The notes beneath the pieces are model-generated. The model was not told the DNA's origin. It ran no database searches and worked only from the letters and a program-made list of their open reading frames with translations. Shown in pieces: positions 43,004 to 53,010 of a DNA stretch of 64,000 nucleotides. A program made the translations under genes and the position numbers. Source of the DNA: Ignavibacteria bacterium (lineage in GTDB: Bacteria; Bacteroidota; Ignavibacteria; Ignavibacteriales; Melioribacteraceae); assembly GCA_009773205.1 (NCBI GenBank), contig WPAE01000010.1, positions 1-64,000 on the forward strand, read 5' to 3'. Every line of letters begins with the position of its first letter. Position 1 is the stretch's first letter.

Positions 43004-45907
43004 TTAAAATACTGTCCAGTAAGCAGAAAGCTGACCTGAAAAATACCGGTAACTTGAGTTATCGCGCGAAGTGCTTCCAATTCCAACTCTGCATGCAATC
43101 ATTAAGTTTTGAATTGGTTTATACATACCGTCGAAATGTCCTTCGAGAATTATTAATGCGCCTTGCGGAATTATACCAAGTTTGCCGCCAATTGTAACAC
43201 GTAAGTTATCTTTTCTATCTAGTTCGTTATCTACCCAGATACTATGCGATTCAAAATTTCTTGGTGAATAGTAGTAAGTGGATTTCCATTTGAAATTATC
43301 GTAAGAGTATTCATACCCAATAACTAAATCTTTATAAAAGTACCTGCCAAGTTTCAAGTAAAAATCGTTGCCTTCGTTGCCGTCATCGGAAGAAATATAC
43401 TGGAAGTTACCTTCTATTTTCATTCCGTTTTTGTGCCGGTAATATCCTTGAATTTTATACAGCCTTGCCATTTGTCTAATGCTAATAAGATAAGGTGAAT
43501 AAAGAATTAAGGAAGCATCGGAGTTTTGATATTGCAAAGTTACAGAAGCTGTATCCGGACTCTCGTATTTAAAGAAAGCATCTTGTTCATCTCTTGTAAA
43601 GAAACCTTCGCCGCTGCTCTTTCCAATTCCAATGCCCATATTAAATTGATCGGAAAATCTTAAAAATAGATGTCCCTTAAATGTTGTAAACCGCTGGCTT
43701 GTGTAGAAATTAGGAATAGTATCAATAATATTCTGATCTAAACTTGCAGCGTTAGCTCTTAATTGATGCCTTGTAAAAGATGTTCCGAGTGATAAATATC
43801 TTGTTAATCCCAAATCTATTCTTCCGCCTGTAGAAAGAATTCGGAAACTTAAATTATCTGCGTAATACATAATAGAAGGAGCTAAACCAACATAGTTTGG
43901 AAATGTTTCTATTATAGCAGCAATGCCGGTAATAGGAAGCCATCCTTTTCTTAACTCTACCATGTGAGTTTGAGTTGAATCGAGCTGCCATTTTTCTAAA
44001 AGCATATTATAAACGGCGCGTGCAGAATCCGGTTGATCAATCTTAGCGTAAGAATCGCCAAGATATAAGCGGGCTTCAAAATCGGCGGAGTCTTTCTTAA
44101 CTAATTCTTTGAACTCGCGAACGGCAGTTAAGGAATCGCCCATCGAGTAGAATAGTTTAGCGCGCTGCATTTGCGCTTCGTAATTATCTCCTTGAGCCAT
44201 TACTTGGTTATACGTATCTAATGCGCGGTTATATTCTTTGGCAGAAAAGAGAACATCTCCAAATTCTTTTTTTATCAAATCATTTGGTTCTGCTTTACTC
44301 ATGTACTCTTCGTAATATTGAATTGCGCCTGCGGGATCGCCATCTTGAACGCGCTGTCTTCCAAGCTCTAGAATTGCGTAAAGTTTTTCTTCTTCGGCGC
44401 GCATTTTCTGCCAATCTATATTAGATTGTAGTTTTATTACATCGTCATCGTTTGGGTCAATATCTTTTGCTTTATCTGCTAATTGCTGTGCTTGTTCAAA
44501 ATCCTGCTTAATTAATATTAATGATGCTTTAGAAATGATAGCTTGTAAGTTAGTAGGACGATCTTTAAGAACATTATCAAGATATTGATCGGCTAAGTCT
44601 AAATCGCGGTTAGTCCAAACAGAAACTTGAGCACGGAAAAGTTGATAATCTAAATTGTTTGGATACTTAACAAGTAAATCATCGGTTATAATAACTGCCT
44701 TTTCAAAATCTCTGCTCCAAGCGGAAATTTTAGCGTAGCGGAAACGAAGTTCTTGATCCGGTTCATCAGGATATTTTTCAAAATATCTATCTAACATAAC
44801 CATTGCGCTATCGTAATCTTGAAGGTAATCATAAAAATTTGCTACTTCTTTTAATGCAGCTTTATCATATTCATCAATTAGCAAAGCAGCTTTTGCTTTT
44901 TCTATTCTAACCCTGTAAACACTATCGCGGTAAGCAGTAATGTATGCCCATTTTACTTTATAACGCTCATCTTCGCTGTTAGAAACGCTAACTATTTGAA
45001 GCTGCTCATAAGCTTCTTCAATTCTATTGGCAATAATTAATTCGTCTATAAGTTTAAACCTTGTTTCTACGTCTGTAGATCTTCTTTTTATAAGTTTATA
45101 GTATCTGTCAATAGGAAATTCCTTTTCTTGTGAACGTGAATCATCCTGAACTAAATAAGCCTGCCTGTTAACAAAGTCTAATCCGTCCTCAGCTTCTTTA
45201 AAAAATGGTTTATAAGAAAGAGCAGTTTCAAAAGCTTTTTTTGCAATTTGATATTTAGCAAGCCACATTGTGAAATAACCGTAACGGCTCCATAAACGCC
45301 AATCTTGCGGATAGCGGTCTGTATATTTTTTGAGAATTTTTTCTCCTTTAACAATGCTTCCGGTTTTAGCAAGAATAATAGAGTAGCGGATTATTTCATC
45401 CGGTGAAGCATTATCATCTCGCATTAAGTATTCATCGTACCATTGTTCTGCTTTATCCCAAATTTCCATCCACATAAAAGATTTTCCAATTTCCAAATAG
45501 TTGAACGGTTTATTTGGATCAATTGCGATTTCCCTTCGGTGTCCTTCAATTTTTTTATTGAGAAGAGCGTACCAGTAATTAAGCATCTTTTGCAAATCTT
45601 GTTCATACTTTGCTCTTTGCGCTGCATCTTTTTGAAGAGAGATTGCGCGGCGGTATTGCAATCGTGCGTTTTCGAATGATTGCCTTTTTTCCAAACATTG
45701 AGCTTGTAAGTAATAACCAACCGGATCCTGAGGCAATGCAGAAATGTATTTGTTAAGCTGGTCAATTGCCTCGCCGTATCTTCCGGCACTCATGTGCGAA
45801 AGCGCTGTTTTCATAAGTACATCAACAACATTATTTTTTTGTTGAGCAACAGAAAACTGCCCAAAAAACAAAAGGAAAATGAACGGATAAAGCATTTTAG
45901 ATTTCAT
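43004..45907 (-). CDS. TPR-rich protein with C-terminal outer-membrane barrel
   Basis: The 967-residue protein has a signal peptide (KSKMLYPFIFLLFFGQFSVAQ), about 15 TPR-like helical pairs (residues 30-640, for example GRYGEAIDQLNKYISALPQDP) and a final 310-residue beta-strand region ending in SAYWTVF, with a C-terminal phenylalanine typical of outer-membrane barrels. The layout resembles BcsC/PelB-like polysaccharide exporters and YaiO-type barrels. With galE, rfbC and ugd nearby, a role in polysaccharide export is a reasonable inference. It is followed by the M23 gene. Confidence 0.8.
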   Translation of the reverse strand: MKSKMLYPFIFLLFFGQFSVAQQKNNVVDVLMKTALSHMSAGRYGEAIDQLNKYISALPQDPVGYYLQAQCLEKRQSFENARLQYRRAISLQKDAAQRAKYEQDLQKMLNYWYALLNKKIEGHRREIAIDPNKPFNYLEIGKSFMWMEIWDKAEQWYDEYLMRDDNASPDEIIRYSIILAKTGSIVKGEKILKKYTDRYPQDWRLWSRYGYFTMWLAKYQIAKKAFETALSYKPFFKEAEDGLDFVNRQAYLVQDDSRSQEKEFPIDRYYKLIKRRSTDVETRFKLIDELIIANRIEEAYEQLQIVSVSNSEDERYKVKWAYITAYRDSVYRVRIEKAKAALLIDEYDKAALKEVANFYDYLQDYDSAMVMLDRYFEKYPDEPDQELRFRYAKISAWSRDFEKAVIITDDLLVKYPNNLDYQLFRAQVSVWTNRDLDLADQYLDNVLKDRPTNLQAIISKASLILIKQDFEQAQQLADKAKDIDPNDDDVIKLQSNIDWQKMRAEEEKLYAILELGRQRVQDGDPAGAIQYYEEYMSKAEPNDLIKKEFGDVLFSAKEYNRALDTYNQVMAQGDNYEAQMQRAKLFYSMGDSLTAVREFKELVKKDSADFEARLYLGDSYAKIDQPDSARAVYNMLLEKWQLDSTQTHMVELRKGWLPITGIAAIIETFPNYVGLAPSIMYYADNLSFRILSTGGRIDLGLTRYLSLGTSFTRHQLRANAASLDQNIIDTIPNFYTSQRFTTFKGHLFLRFSDQFNMGIGIGKSSGEGFFTRDEQDAFFKYESPDTASVTLQYQNSDASLILYSPYLISIRQMARLYKIQGYYRHKNGMKIEGNFQYISSDDGNEGNDFYLKLGRYFYKDLVIGYEYSYDNFKWKSTYYYSPRNFESHSIWVDNELDRKDNLRVTIGGKLGIIPQGALIILEGHFDGMYKPIQNLMIACRVGIGSTSRDNSSYRYFSGQLSAYWTVF

Positions 45908-46276
45908 AATCTTAGGTCTTGTTAAAAAGTGTAACCGTGCAAAAATTAAGCCGTTATGTAAATTAGCTTTAGATAGCTTTCTTAGTGCATAATTTATATA
46001 AATTTTGAGAAAGATGAATCATTATGACTCAGTTGGTGAGCAATTACTATAAGGCTACTCTAAAAATATCAAAACCCTTTGAAATTATGAATCTCCTCGC
46101 CGCAACCTGCCCGCCGCTTTGCTTTGGCAGGCGGGGCAGCGAGGTTTCTGAAAACAAATTTTATTTATTCGCCTCAAGAGGCGTGGAATTTGACCCTCGT
46201 CCGCCTCTGGCGGATTAAACTGTAATTTCTAGCGAGTTTTAAGTGCTGACATTTTTAAAGAGTTATTACATATGCT
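45908..46276. other. Intergenic stretch of about 370 bases with nested repeats
   Basis: It holds a fragment of repeat A (46051-46080, AAGGCTACTCTAAAAATATC) directly followed by repeat B copy 3. A 64-codon frame here only translates the repeat. No gene is supported. Confidence 0.65.
46087..46218. repeat. Repeat B, copy 3 (longest), next to a repeat A fragment
   Basis: This copy carries both ends: the CCTCGCCGC-AACCTGCCCGCC hairpin at the left, CGCCTC-AA-GAGGCG in the middle and CCGCC-TCT-GGCGG at the right. It begins where a repeat A left end breaks off, suggesting that B inserted into A. Confidence 0.88.
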
Positions 46277-46912
46277 TTATTTGTTTGAGCCAACAATGTT
46301 TACTGTAACCTCAATTTCTTCGGAAACTTTGCTTCCTATTACAACATTGTCAATATCGTAATCAGAAAGTTTTATTTTGAACCTGGTTTTTAAGCCAAGC
46401 AAATCTCCCGGCGTGCGTTTTTGTGTTTGTTCATTCTCATCAAGATAAACTGCTTCTGCATCTATTGTAATTTCTTTGGTAACGCGGTAAAGCGAAAAAT
46501 TTCCCTTGGCGTTAAACTCCAATTTATTATCTGCAGTTTGTTTTACTGATTCAACAGTTTTCAATTCAAAAGTAATTTCAGGGTGTTTTTTTTCGTTAAG
46601 CCAGTTTGCCCCTTTTAGGTGAGAGTTTCTTAACTCTATTCCTGTGTTCATAGAAGCAACTTTAACAATAATTTTTCCTTTTGCTGTTTTAGCAAAACTG
46701 GAAACATCGAAAGTTAGATTTCCCGTAATCCCATTTGCTGTACCGTTAATGTCTTCAAGCGGCGTTGTGCTGAAAAATGTAATTTGATTTCTTCCGGCTT
46801 TATCTTCAAAATTAAACGACTGAGTACCTTTTGCTTTTACATTAAAACCCTGTGCTTGTATTGAAAATGCCGCAAGCACTAATGCCGCTATTGCAATTTT
46901 TAATCTATTCAC
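46277..46912 (-). CDS. YceI-family exported protein
   Basis: YceI proteins are periplasmic lipocalin-like barrels that bind isoprenoid or amphiphilic ligands. The 211-residue protein starts at GTG (AAGGAA upstream), has a signal peptide (NRLKIAIAALVLAAFSIQAQ) and the family pattern: NQITFFSTTPLEDINGTANGI, the MNTGIELRNSHLKG segment, HPEITFELK near 120, FSLYRVTKEITI, and a last strand EIEVTVNIVG. It follows a small membrane gene by two bases. Confidence 0.88.
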   Translation of the reverse strand: MNRLKIAIAALVLAAFSIQAQGFNVKAKGTQSFNFEDKAGRNQITFFSTTPLEDINGTANGITGNLTFDVSSFAKTAKGKIIVKVASMNTGIELRNSHLKGANWLNEKKHPEITFELKTVESVKQTADNKLEFNAKGNFSLYRVTKEITIDAEAVYLDENEQTQKRTPGDLLGLKTRFKIKLSDYDIDNVVIGSKVSEEIEVTVNIVGSNK

Positions 46913-46914
46913 TT

Positions 46915-47184
46915 CTATTCCTTTCTGATTTTTTTTGTTCTGAACATGAAAAACAATATTGCACCAATAAGTATGCTGATTCCGCTGATAGCAGCGCTTA
47001 AATCTAAGCCCCAAATGAATTTATCAATCCACTTTTTTTCCGTCCAGCCAAACAATTCATCTTTTTGCTCCACTAAAACTTGGGTTTTAGTAAATATTTC
47101 ACTTCCATAGGCAAGCCAAATGATTAGTGAAAAAGAAATGAAAGCAGCAACAAAAATCAAAACTAATTTTTGCTTTTTATTCAT
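46915..47184 (-). CDS. Small membrane protein with two spans, unknown function
   Basis: The 89-residue protein has two hydrophobic segments (LVLIFVAAFISFSLIIWLAY and AISGISILIGAILFFMF) separated by a charged loop with KDELFGWTEKKWIDK, and a basic tail. I chose the ATG at 47184, which has AGGA upstream. No family is recognised. The two-base gap to the YceI gene means they form an operon. Confidence 0.7.
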   Translation of the reverse strand: MNKKQKLVLIFVAAFISFSLIIWLAYGSEIFTKTQVLVEQKDELFGWTEKKWIDKFIWGLDLSAAISGISILIGAILFFMFRTKKIRKE

Positions 47185-47367
47185 CGGCATTCCTAGAGTT
47201 AATTTCAATTAATGTTATAACAACAAACGTGCAGCTAATGGTTCAAAACACTAAAAAGTTGCGGCGGCATTAAAAATCTCTAAATTGATTCTAAGGGGCG
47301 AATCCCTTAATTTTTCACCCGTTCAAACGTAATTAATCATTTTTTTATCTAATACAATGGACCAATA

Positions 47368-48585
47368 ATGAAAATCCATGAATATCAAGCAAAAGAAGTC
47401 TTAAAAAAATTTGGCGTTCCGGTTCAAGATGGCATTGCAATAAAAAATTTATCGCAATTCGATTCTGCAATTAACGAGCTTCAATCGCGAGGAATTAACC
47501 AGTTTGTAGTTAAGTCTCAAATTCATGCCGGCGGAAGGGGAAAAGGGAAACTTTATAATCCTTCAAACAGAGAAGAACTAATTTTAGAAGGCGGAGTTAA
47601 GTTTACAACAGATTTAGAAAAAGCGAAAGATTATGCTTCAAAGATGCTGGGCAATTTACTTGTTACTCATCAAACAGGGGAAGAAGGGAAGATTGTACAA
47701 ACACTATTTATCACCGAAGGACTTGATTACAAGAAAGAGCTTTATCTTGGAATCCTTTTAGATAGAGCAGTGTCCAAGAATGTAATTATGGCATCAACAG
47801 AGGGCGGCGTTGAAATTGAAAAAGTTGCCGAAGAAACACCTGAAAAAATTATTAAAGAATGGATCGAGCCTTCAACTGGTTTGCAAGCATTTCAAGCAAG
47901 AAAATTAGCGTTTGGATTAGGCTTGGAAGGAGCGGCATTTAAGAGTTTTACAAGTTTTATTATGAAACTTTACAAAGCTTACGAAGAAACCGATGCCTCA
48001 ATGCTGGAAATTAATCCTTTAGTTATTACGAATGATGATAAAGTTTTAGCGTTAGACGCAAAAATGAATTTCGACGACAACGCTCTTTACCGTCAACCAG
48101 AAATTGTTGCCTATAGAGATTTGAATGAAGAAGCCGCTTTAGAAATAGAAGCTTCCAAATACAATTTGAATTACATAAAGCTTGATGGAAACGTAGGCTG
48201 TATGGTTAACGGCGCTGGTTTAGCTATGGCAACAATGGATATCATAAAACTTGCCGGCGGCGAACCAGCTAACTTTTTAGATGTTGGCGGCGGAGCGAAC
48301 AAAGAAACCGTTGCTAACGGATTTAAGATTATACTTTCCGACCCAAATGTAAAAGCGCTGCTAATTAATATTTTTGGCGGAATTGTTCGCTGCGACCGCG
48401 TTGCTCAAGGCGTAATAGATGCAGTAAATGAGGTATCAGTTACAGTTCCAATTGTTGTTCGTTTAGAAGGAACAAATGCAATTGAAGCTAAAGAAATGTT
48501 AGAGAGTTCAGGCTTAAACTTTGCCGTTGCTACAACACTTCAAGATGCCGCTCAAAAAGTTACTTCAGTTTTAGCTGCTGTATAA
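47368..48585 (+). CDS. sucC: Succinyl-CoA synthetase beta subunit
   Basis: SucC is the nucleotide-binding subunit of the TCA-cycle enzyme that couples succinyl-CoA to ATP or GTP. The 405-residue protein begins with the family's [18 protein letters not shown], has the ATP-grasp segment [15 protein letters not shown] near 50, LEINPLVI near 210, and the C-terminal [18 protein letters not shown] and [13 protein letters not shown]. The sucD partner is not adjacent, which is unusual but seen in this group. A strong hairpin terminator follows. Confidence 0.96.
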   Translation: MKIHEYQAKEVLKKFGVPVQDGIAIKNLSQFDSAINELQSRGINQFVVKSQIHAGGRGKGKLYNPSNREELILEGGVKFTTDLEKAKDYASKMLGNLLVTHQTGEEGKIVQTLFITEGLDYKKELYLGILLDRAVSKNVIMASTEGGVEIEKVAEETPEKIIKEWIEPSTGLQAFQARKLAFGLGLEGAAFKSFTSFIMKLYKAYEETDASMLEINPLVITNDDKVLALDAKMNFDDNALYRQPEIVAYRDLNEEAALEIEASKYNLNYIKLDGNVGCMVNGAGLAMATMDIIKLAGGEPANFLDVGGGANKETVANGFKIILSDPNVKALLINIFGGIVRCDRVAQGVIDAVNEVSVTVPIVVRLEGTNAIEAKEMLESSGLNFAVATTLQDAAQKVTSVLAAV

Positions 48586-48588
48586 TTT

Positions 48589-48613
48589 AAGCCCCGGTTA
48601 AATTCCGGGGCTT
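48589..48613 (+). terminator. Hairpin terminator after sucC
   Basis: Nine-base arms AAGCCCCGG and CCGGGGCTT flank a 7-base loop just after the sucC stop. Confidence 0.88.
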
Positions 48614-48663
48614 CTTGAAACTTTATTTTCGTATTACTTGTTAGACTAAAAAAACTAATTACT

Positions 48664-49035
48664 ATGATCGAAATTAAATTAACAATAGATAATGCTCTGC
48701 AGTTGCTTATTGAAAGGATGAAGTTCGAGCTAAGGATACGCCAGAAATCCGGAATTATAAAAAAGGGCTTACGTTTAGAAGATTTATCATACAACGAAAC
48801 TTTAAAACTTGTTGAATCTTCTGTGAATGATTATGTGTTTTTATTACCGATGGAAATAATCTTATCTAAAACAAATTTGGTCTCTATAATTACAACTACT
48901 GTTAGAACTTTAGGCAGAGCATTACGTAAAGAAGAATTTCTGCTGTTCAGCCAACGGCAAACCCGCAATCTCGTAGACCCAATCCGCAAGTTCCTTATTA
49001 ACGAAACAAGAGCTAATAGCTTCTTAAAAAATTAA
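48664..49035 (+). CDS. Hypothetical protein
   Basis: A 123-residue frame with no recognised family. It has a helical, basic N-terminal half (LQLLIERMKFELRIRQKSG) and a hydrophobic segment (LLPMEIILSKTNLVSIITT) too polar for a sure membrane span. No ribosome site is obvious, but the frame fills the gap between sucC and the galactokinase-like gene. Confidence 0.45.
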   Translation: MIEIKLTIDNALQLLIERMKFELRIRQKSGIIKKGLRLEDLSYNETLKLVESSVNDYVFLLPMEIILSKTNLVSIITTTVRTLGRALRKEEFLLFSQRQTRNLVDPIRKFLINETRANSFLKN

Positions 49036-49125
49036 ATTCATTACGAATCTTATGCTAATAAACTCAAAATTCTTAATTTTAATAAGACAAAAACATTCTT
49101 TACTCTTTTCGATAAGAGGAGTTTG

Positions 49126-50334
49126 ATGAACAGCTTAAATGGTGATAGAGAACTTATATTTAATGCAATAAGAAAGTTTGAAAATACTTATGGAAGTACA
49201 GAGCATGTTAATATTACTACGGCACCAGCCAGCTTAATTTTATTCGGAGATCATACTCACTATAACGATGGAATTTTACTTTCTGCTGCCGTTAACCGAG
49301 TTTGGGTTGTTGTGCTTAGAAAGAGAAAAGACCGCATTATTAATTTCGCTTCTGCAAATACCGATAAATTCTTAAGCGCATCGTTTGACTCACTCGAACA
49401 AATTGATTGCAGTGAATTTAACCTGCTGCGCCGTTTTACTAAAATGGTGCATGATTTAGATTATATAAAATTTGGTTTTGACTGCGTTGTTTCTTCTAAC
49501 GTGCCCGATTGTTTAGGCTTAGGTTCCTTTGCCGGAATGCAAGTTGCTTTCTTAAATAACATTAAGAAAGTCTTTTCTATTAACGTTGAGGATTTTTCGC
49601 TAATAGATTTAATTAAAAAAAATGAATCGGCCATACTTGGCAAAATTTCCAATCAAGCGCACCATTACACAGCTGCTGAGGCTAAAGATGCAAAAATTTA
49701 TAATTTCGATTTGAGAACTAAATTAAGCCAGCACATAAATTTTTTTGATAAACAATTAAACATAATAATTTGTGATACTGAGGAATGGTTAGTTGCTCCA
49801 CAAGAAAGATGCAACGAAAGAGTTGAAGAATGTGAGATAGGCGTAAAGGGGTTAAGACTATACATTTGGGGAATTAAGAATCTGCGCGATGTAGAATTAG
49901 ACTTTTTACTAAGACATGTACACATGCTTCCTAAAAGAATTTTTAACCGCATTCTTTACAATGTTAACGAAAGGAAAAGAGCAGAAAGTGCAATTAAGTT
50001 TTTAAGAAAAGGTTTGCTAGAAGACTTTGGAATTTTATTAACAGAGTCTCATTGGGGCCTTTCAAAAGATTATGAAATAAGCAGCGAGAACTCTGATTTT
50101 ATAGTTGAGGAAGCCGTTAAGCTGCCCGGAGTTGTTGGTTCTAAAATGGTTAGCTGTTCCCCAATCAAAAGCGTTTTTAATATTGTTGATGAAAACTTTA
50201 CAGCTAATTTTATCTACCAGCTTGGAAATCTTTATAAAAGAAAATACAACAGCGAATTAAAATTTCATATCTTAAAAATTACGCATGGTGTAAAAAAGAT
50301 TGCCACCAAGGATATGACAGCTTTGTCTAATTAA
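49126..50334 (+). CDS. Galactokinase-like GHMP protein with degraded catalytic motifs
   Basis: The 402-residue protein follows galactokinase from end to end, but each signature is altered. The substrate motif GEHTDYNGG reads GDHTHYNDG (residues 41-49). The phosphate loop PxGAGLSSSAA reads PDCLGLGSFAG (127-137). The catalytic Asp in the MDQ motif appears as SNQ, with Asn176. The C-terminal GARMTGAGFGG reads GSKMVSCSPIK. The start at ATG 49126 follows GAGGAG. I infer a pseudoenzyme that may keep sugar or nucleotide binding. It precedes a TPR gene by 90 bases. Confidence 0.8.
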   Translation: MNSLNGDRELIFNAIRKFENTYGSTEHVNITTAPASLILFGDHTHYNDGILLSAAVNRVWVVVLRKRKDRIINFASANTDKFLSASFDSLEQIDCSEFNLLRRFTKMVHDLDYIKFGFDCVVSSNVPDCLGLGSFAGMQVAFLNNIKKVFSINVEDFSLIDLIKKNESAILGKISNQAHHYTAAEAKDAKIYNFDLRTKLSQHINFFDKQLNIIICDTEEWLVAPQERCNERVEECEIGVKGLRLYIWGIKNLRDVELDFLLRHVHMLPKRIFNRILYNVNERKRAESAIKFLRKGLLEDFGILLTESHWGLSKDYEISSENSDFIVEEAVKLPGVVGSKMVSCSPIKSVFNIVDENFTANFIYQLGNLYKRKYNSELKFHILKITHGVKKIATKDMTALSN

Positions 50335-50424
50335 GTTCTGTATATAGATTTCTCTATTCAAATCCAACTTGATTTTAACTAATGTTAGCTATACATTTTC
50401 CCACGTAATTAATAGGGAGTGTTA

Positions 50425-51849
50425 ATGGGTTTTTCTGAGGATTTTCTGCAAAACGACGGAGAATCGGTCTATGATGAATCTGAGTTGAAAGAAAAAATAA
50501 ATATCTGCAAAGAACATCTCGAAAACGGAACTACAATTGCCGCAATAGATTTTTTAGAAGAAACTATAGAAATGTGCGTTGATTATGACTACGTTGACGA
50601 TGGCTTACTGCTAGCTAACGCTGTTTTAGATATTGCACCTTACAATTCCGAAGTATGGCATTTCAAAGGAATACTGCTAAACAATTCGTTCATTTTTGAC
50701 GAGGCTTATCATTGTTTTGAAAAATCGCTTTCACTCAATCCAAATGATGTTGAAATTTATATCAATAAATCTATTGCCGAAGATAATCTTGGAATGTTTG
50801 ATGAAGCTTTTAATTCTTTACAAAAAGCATTAGAGTTAGAACCTAATAATGAAGAAATACTTTTCAGCCTAGGCGTTTTATATGAAAAGAAAGAAATGTT
50901 TGATGAAGCCATTAATTATTTGATAAAGGCTTTAGAGATTGATCCGGATTATATGGAAGCATTGTACGAAATTGGATTCTGCTATGAGAACTCGGATAGA
51001 CTTGATGAAGCTCTTCAAACGTACGATAAATATCTAGATCTTGATCCAAATAGTTTTACTGCGTGGTACAATAAAGGAATTGTTCTTGTACGCGCTGAAA
51101 AGTATGAACAGTCAATTAACTGCTTTGAACTTTCTATCGCACTCAGAGATGATTTTTCAAGCGCATGGTTTAACTTAGGTTATGCTCTATCGCGTACAAA
51201 TAAAACTACAGAAGCTCTTAATGCTTACAAAAAATCTTACGAGTTAGACCCAACCGACGAAACAGTTTTGTATAATATGGGGCAGATTCACGAGGAAAAT
51301 TTGGAATTTAACCAAGCAATAAAATGTTATACAGAAGCTGTAAAACTCGATTCGGGGTATTACGAAGCATTACTTGCGCGTGGTTTTTGTTACGATGTAA
51401 TTGGTAAGTATCGGCTTGCTCTTAAAGATTTTAATAAAGCTATTTCGCTAACTACAAATCCAGAAGAAGCCTGGATTGCTAAAGCAGAATTAGAATATTC
51501 TATTGGTCAGATCCAAGAATCAATAGTTAGTTACAGAAAAACAATTGAGCTAAATGTAAATAATTACGATGCTTGGTATAAACTTGCCGAAACATATCTC
51601 GAAGTTGGGCAGTGGCTTGAAGCAATTGAAGCATTTGATAAATGTATTGCTCTTAGAGAAGAAGATGCAAACCCATACTACGGGAAGGCTAAAATAAATT
51701 TTATTTTAAGCCAGACTCAAGAAGCTATTGACTGCTTGAAAAAAGCGTTTGCAATTGATCCAACAACGCGAAGCAAATTTACTCATGAGTATCCCGAAGT
51801 GAAAACTTCCAAACTGTTTATTAAACTTATTGATGAGAATAAATCTTAA
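50425..51849 (+). CDS. Cytoplasmic TPR-repeat protein
   Basis: The 474-residue protein is built of about 11 tandem 34-residue TPR units (for example AYHCFEKSLSLNPNDVEIYI, AINYLIKALEIDPDYMEALY). It has no signal peptide. TPR arrays mediate protein-protein contacts. Partners are unknown. The ATG at 50425 follows GGGAG. It ends seven bases before the aroE ATG, so the two are likely translated from one mRNA. Confidence 0.85.
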   Translation: MGFSEDFLQNDGESVYDESELKEKINICKEHLENGTTIAAIDFLEETIEMCVDYDYVDDGLLLANAVLDIAPYNSEVWHFKGILLNNSFIFDEAYHCFEKSLSLNPNDVEIYINKSIAEDNLGMFDEAFNSLQKALELEPNNEEILFSLGVLYEKKEMFDEAINYLIKALEIDPDYMEALYEIGFCYENSDRLDEALQTYDKYLDLDPNSFTAWYNKGIVLVRAEKYEQSINCFELSIALRDDFSSAWFNLGYALSRTNKTTEALNAYKKSYELDPTDETVLYNMGQIHEENLEFNQAIKCYTEAVKLDSGYYEALLARGFCYDVIGKYRLALKDFNKAISLTTNPEEAWIAKAELEYSIGQIQESIVSYRKTIELNVNNYDAWYKLAETYLEVGQWLEAIEAFDKCIALREEDANPYYGKAKINFILSQTQEAIDCLKKAFAIDPTTRSKFTHEYPEVKTSKLFIKLIDENKS

Positions 51850-51855
51850 TTGTTA

Positions 51856-52734
51856 ATGCAAGTTCAAAATAAATTTAACCAGAATACTAAAATTATTGGC
51901 GTGCTTGGCCATCCAATTAAACAATCCTTTTCTCCATTAATGCACAATATTTCTTTTGAATTATCCGGCTTGAATTATTTATATCTTCCCTTCGATGTTC
52001 CGCCGGCTGCATTGAAAGATGCTCTAAAAGGAATGAATGCACTTGGCATTAAAGGTTTTAATGTAACCGTTCCTTTAAAAGAAAAAGTACTTCCTTTATT
52101 AAAAGATATTTCTGAAGAAGCAAGTATTATTGGCGCAGTTAATACAATTGTTAACGATGAAGGAACTCTTAGAGGTTATAACACCGATGTTAACGGCGTT
52201 GTAGAATCTCTGCTTCCATATAAAGAAGAAATTGCCGGATCTAAAGTAACCGTTATTGGCGCTGGAGGCGCTGCAAGAAGTGTTATTTATGCGTTGATTA
52301 GAACTTTTAAAGTAGGCGGCATAACAATTGTAAACCGTACCGATCAGATTGGCGAATCCTTAAAAGAATATTTTTCTGCCAAAATGCTTTTTACAGAAAT
52401 AAAATCTTTGCCGCTTGTTCCACCAGATTTAGTAGAAACATTTCGCGATTCTAAATTAATTGTTAACACTACTACAATGGGAATGTATCCGAACGTTGAT
52501 GACTCTGCTACAACGATTAAAGAATCTTTTATGAAAGGACAAATTGTTTTTGACGTAGTTTATAATCCGGTAAAAACAAAATTACTGCTTATGGCCGAGT
52601 CTCAAGGCGCTACAATTGTAACAGGCTTAAAAATGTTTGTTGAGCAGGGTGCAAAATCTTACGAACTTTGGACGGGACAAAAAATGCCAATTGACAAAGT
52701 TTACAAAGCAATTGAATCTTATTTAGTCAGCTAA
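51856..52734 (+). CDS. aroE: Shikimate dehydrogenase (NADP+)
   Basis: AroE reduces 3-dehydroshikimate in the aromatic amino-acid pathway. The 292-residue protein shows GVLGHPIKQSFSPLMHN at residues 15-31 (shikimate site), NVTVPLKEKV with the catalytic lysine near 75, YNTDVNGV with the catalytic aspartate, GAGGAARSV (NADP loop) near 135, NTTTMGM and a C-terminal GLKMFVEQGAKSYELWTG. A TTG at 51850 is an alternative start. Confidence 0.95.
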   Translation: MQVQNKFNQNTKIIGVLGHPIKQSFSPLMHNISFELSGLNYLYLPFDVPPAALKDALKGMNALGIKGFNVTVPLKEKVLPLLKDISEEASIIGAVNTIVNDEGTLRGYNTDVNGVVESLLPYKEEIAGSKVTVIGAGGAARSVIYALIRTFKVGGITIVNRTDQIGESLKEYFSAKMLFTEIKSLPLVPPDLVETFRDSKLIVNTTTMGMYPNVDDSATTIKESFMKGQIVFDVVYNPVKTKLLLMAESQGATIVTGLKMFVEQGAKSYELWTGQKMPIDKVYKAIESYLVS

Positions 52735-53010
52735 AAAAAGCCGCACTGCAAAACTAGCAGTTGCAAATATCTACAAAGAATTAGGGACTAATTTAGTTTA
52801 TCATAATCTTCCTCTTCCTCTCCCTTCTCTTTATAAACTTCAAAAGCGATTAAGGTTATGATTAAGGAAAAGAAAGGCTGCTGCTACTCACATAAAACTG
52901 TCATTAATATGAAAAATATCCAGACACTTGCAGAGATTATCCAGCCTTAGAATGACCTATTCGAGTAGTGAGCACGCTCTTGCTTCAGGCATGTTTGACA
53001 CAACACTAAT

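Noticed and set aside
46024..46218. A 64-codon open frame between the TPR-barrel and YceI genes
   Set aside because: It only translates repeat A and B sequence and has no ribosome site or conserved content.
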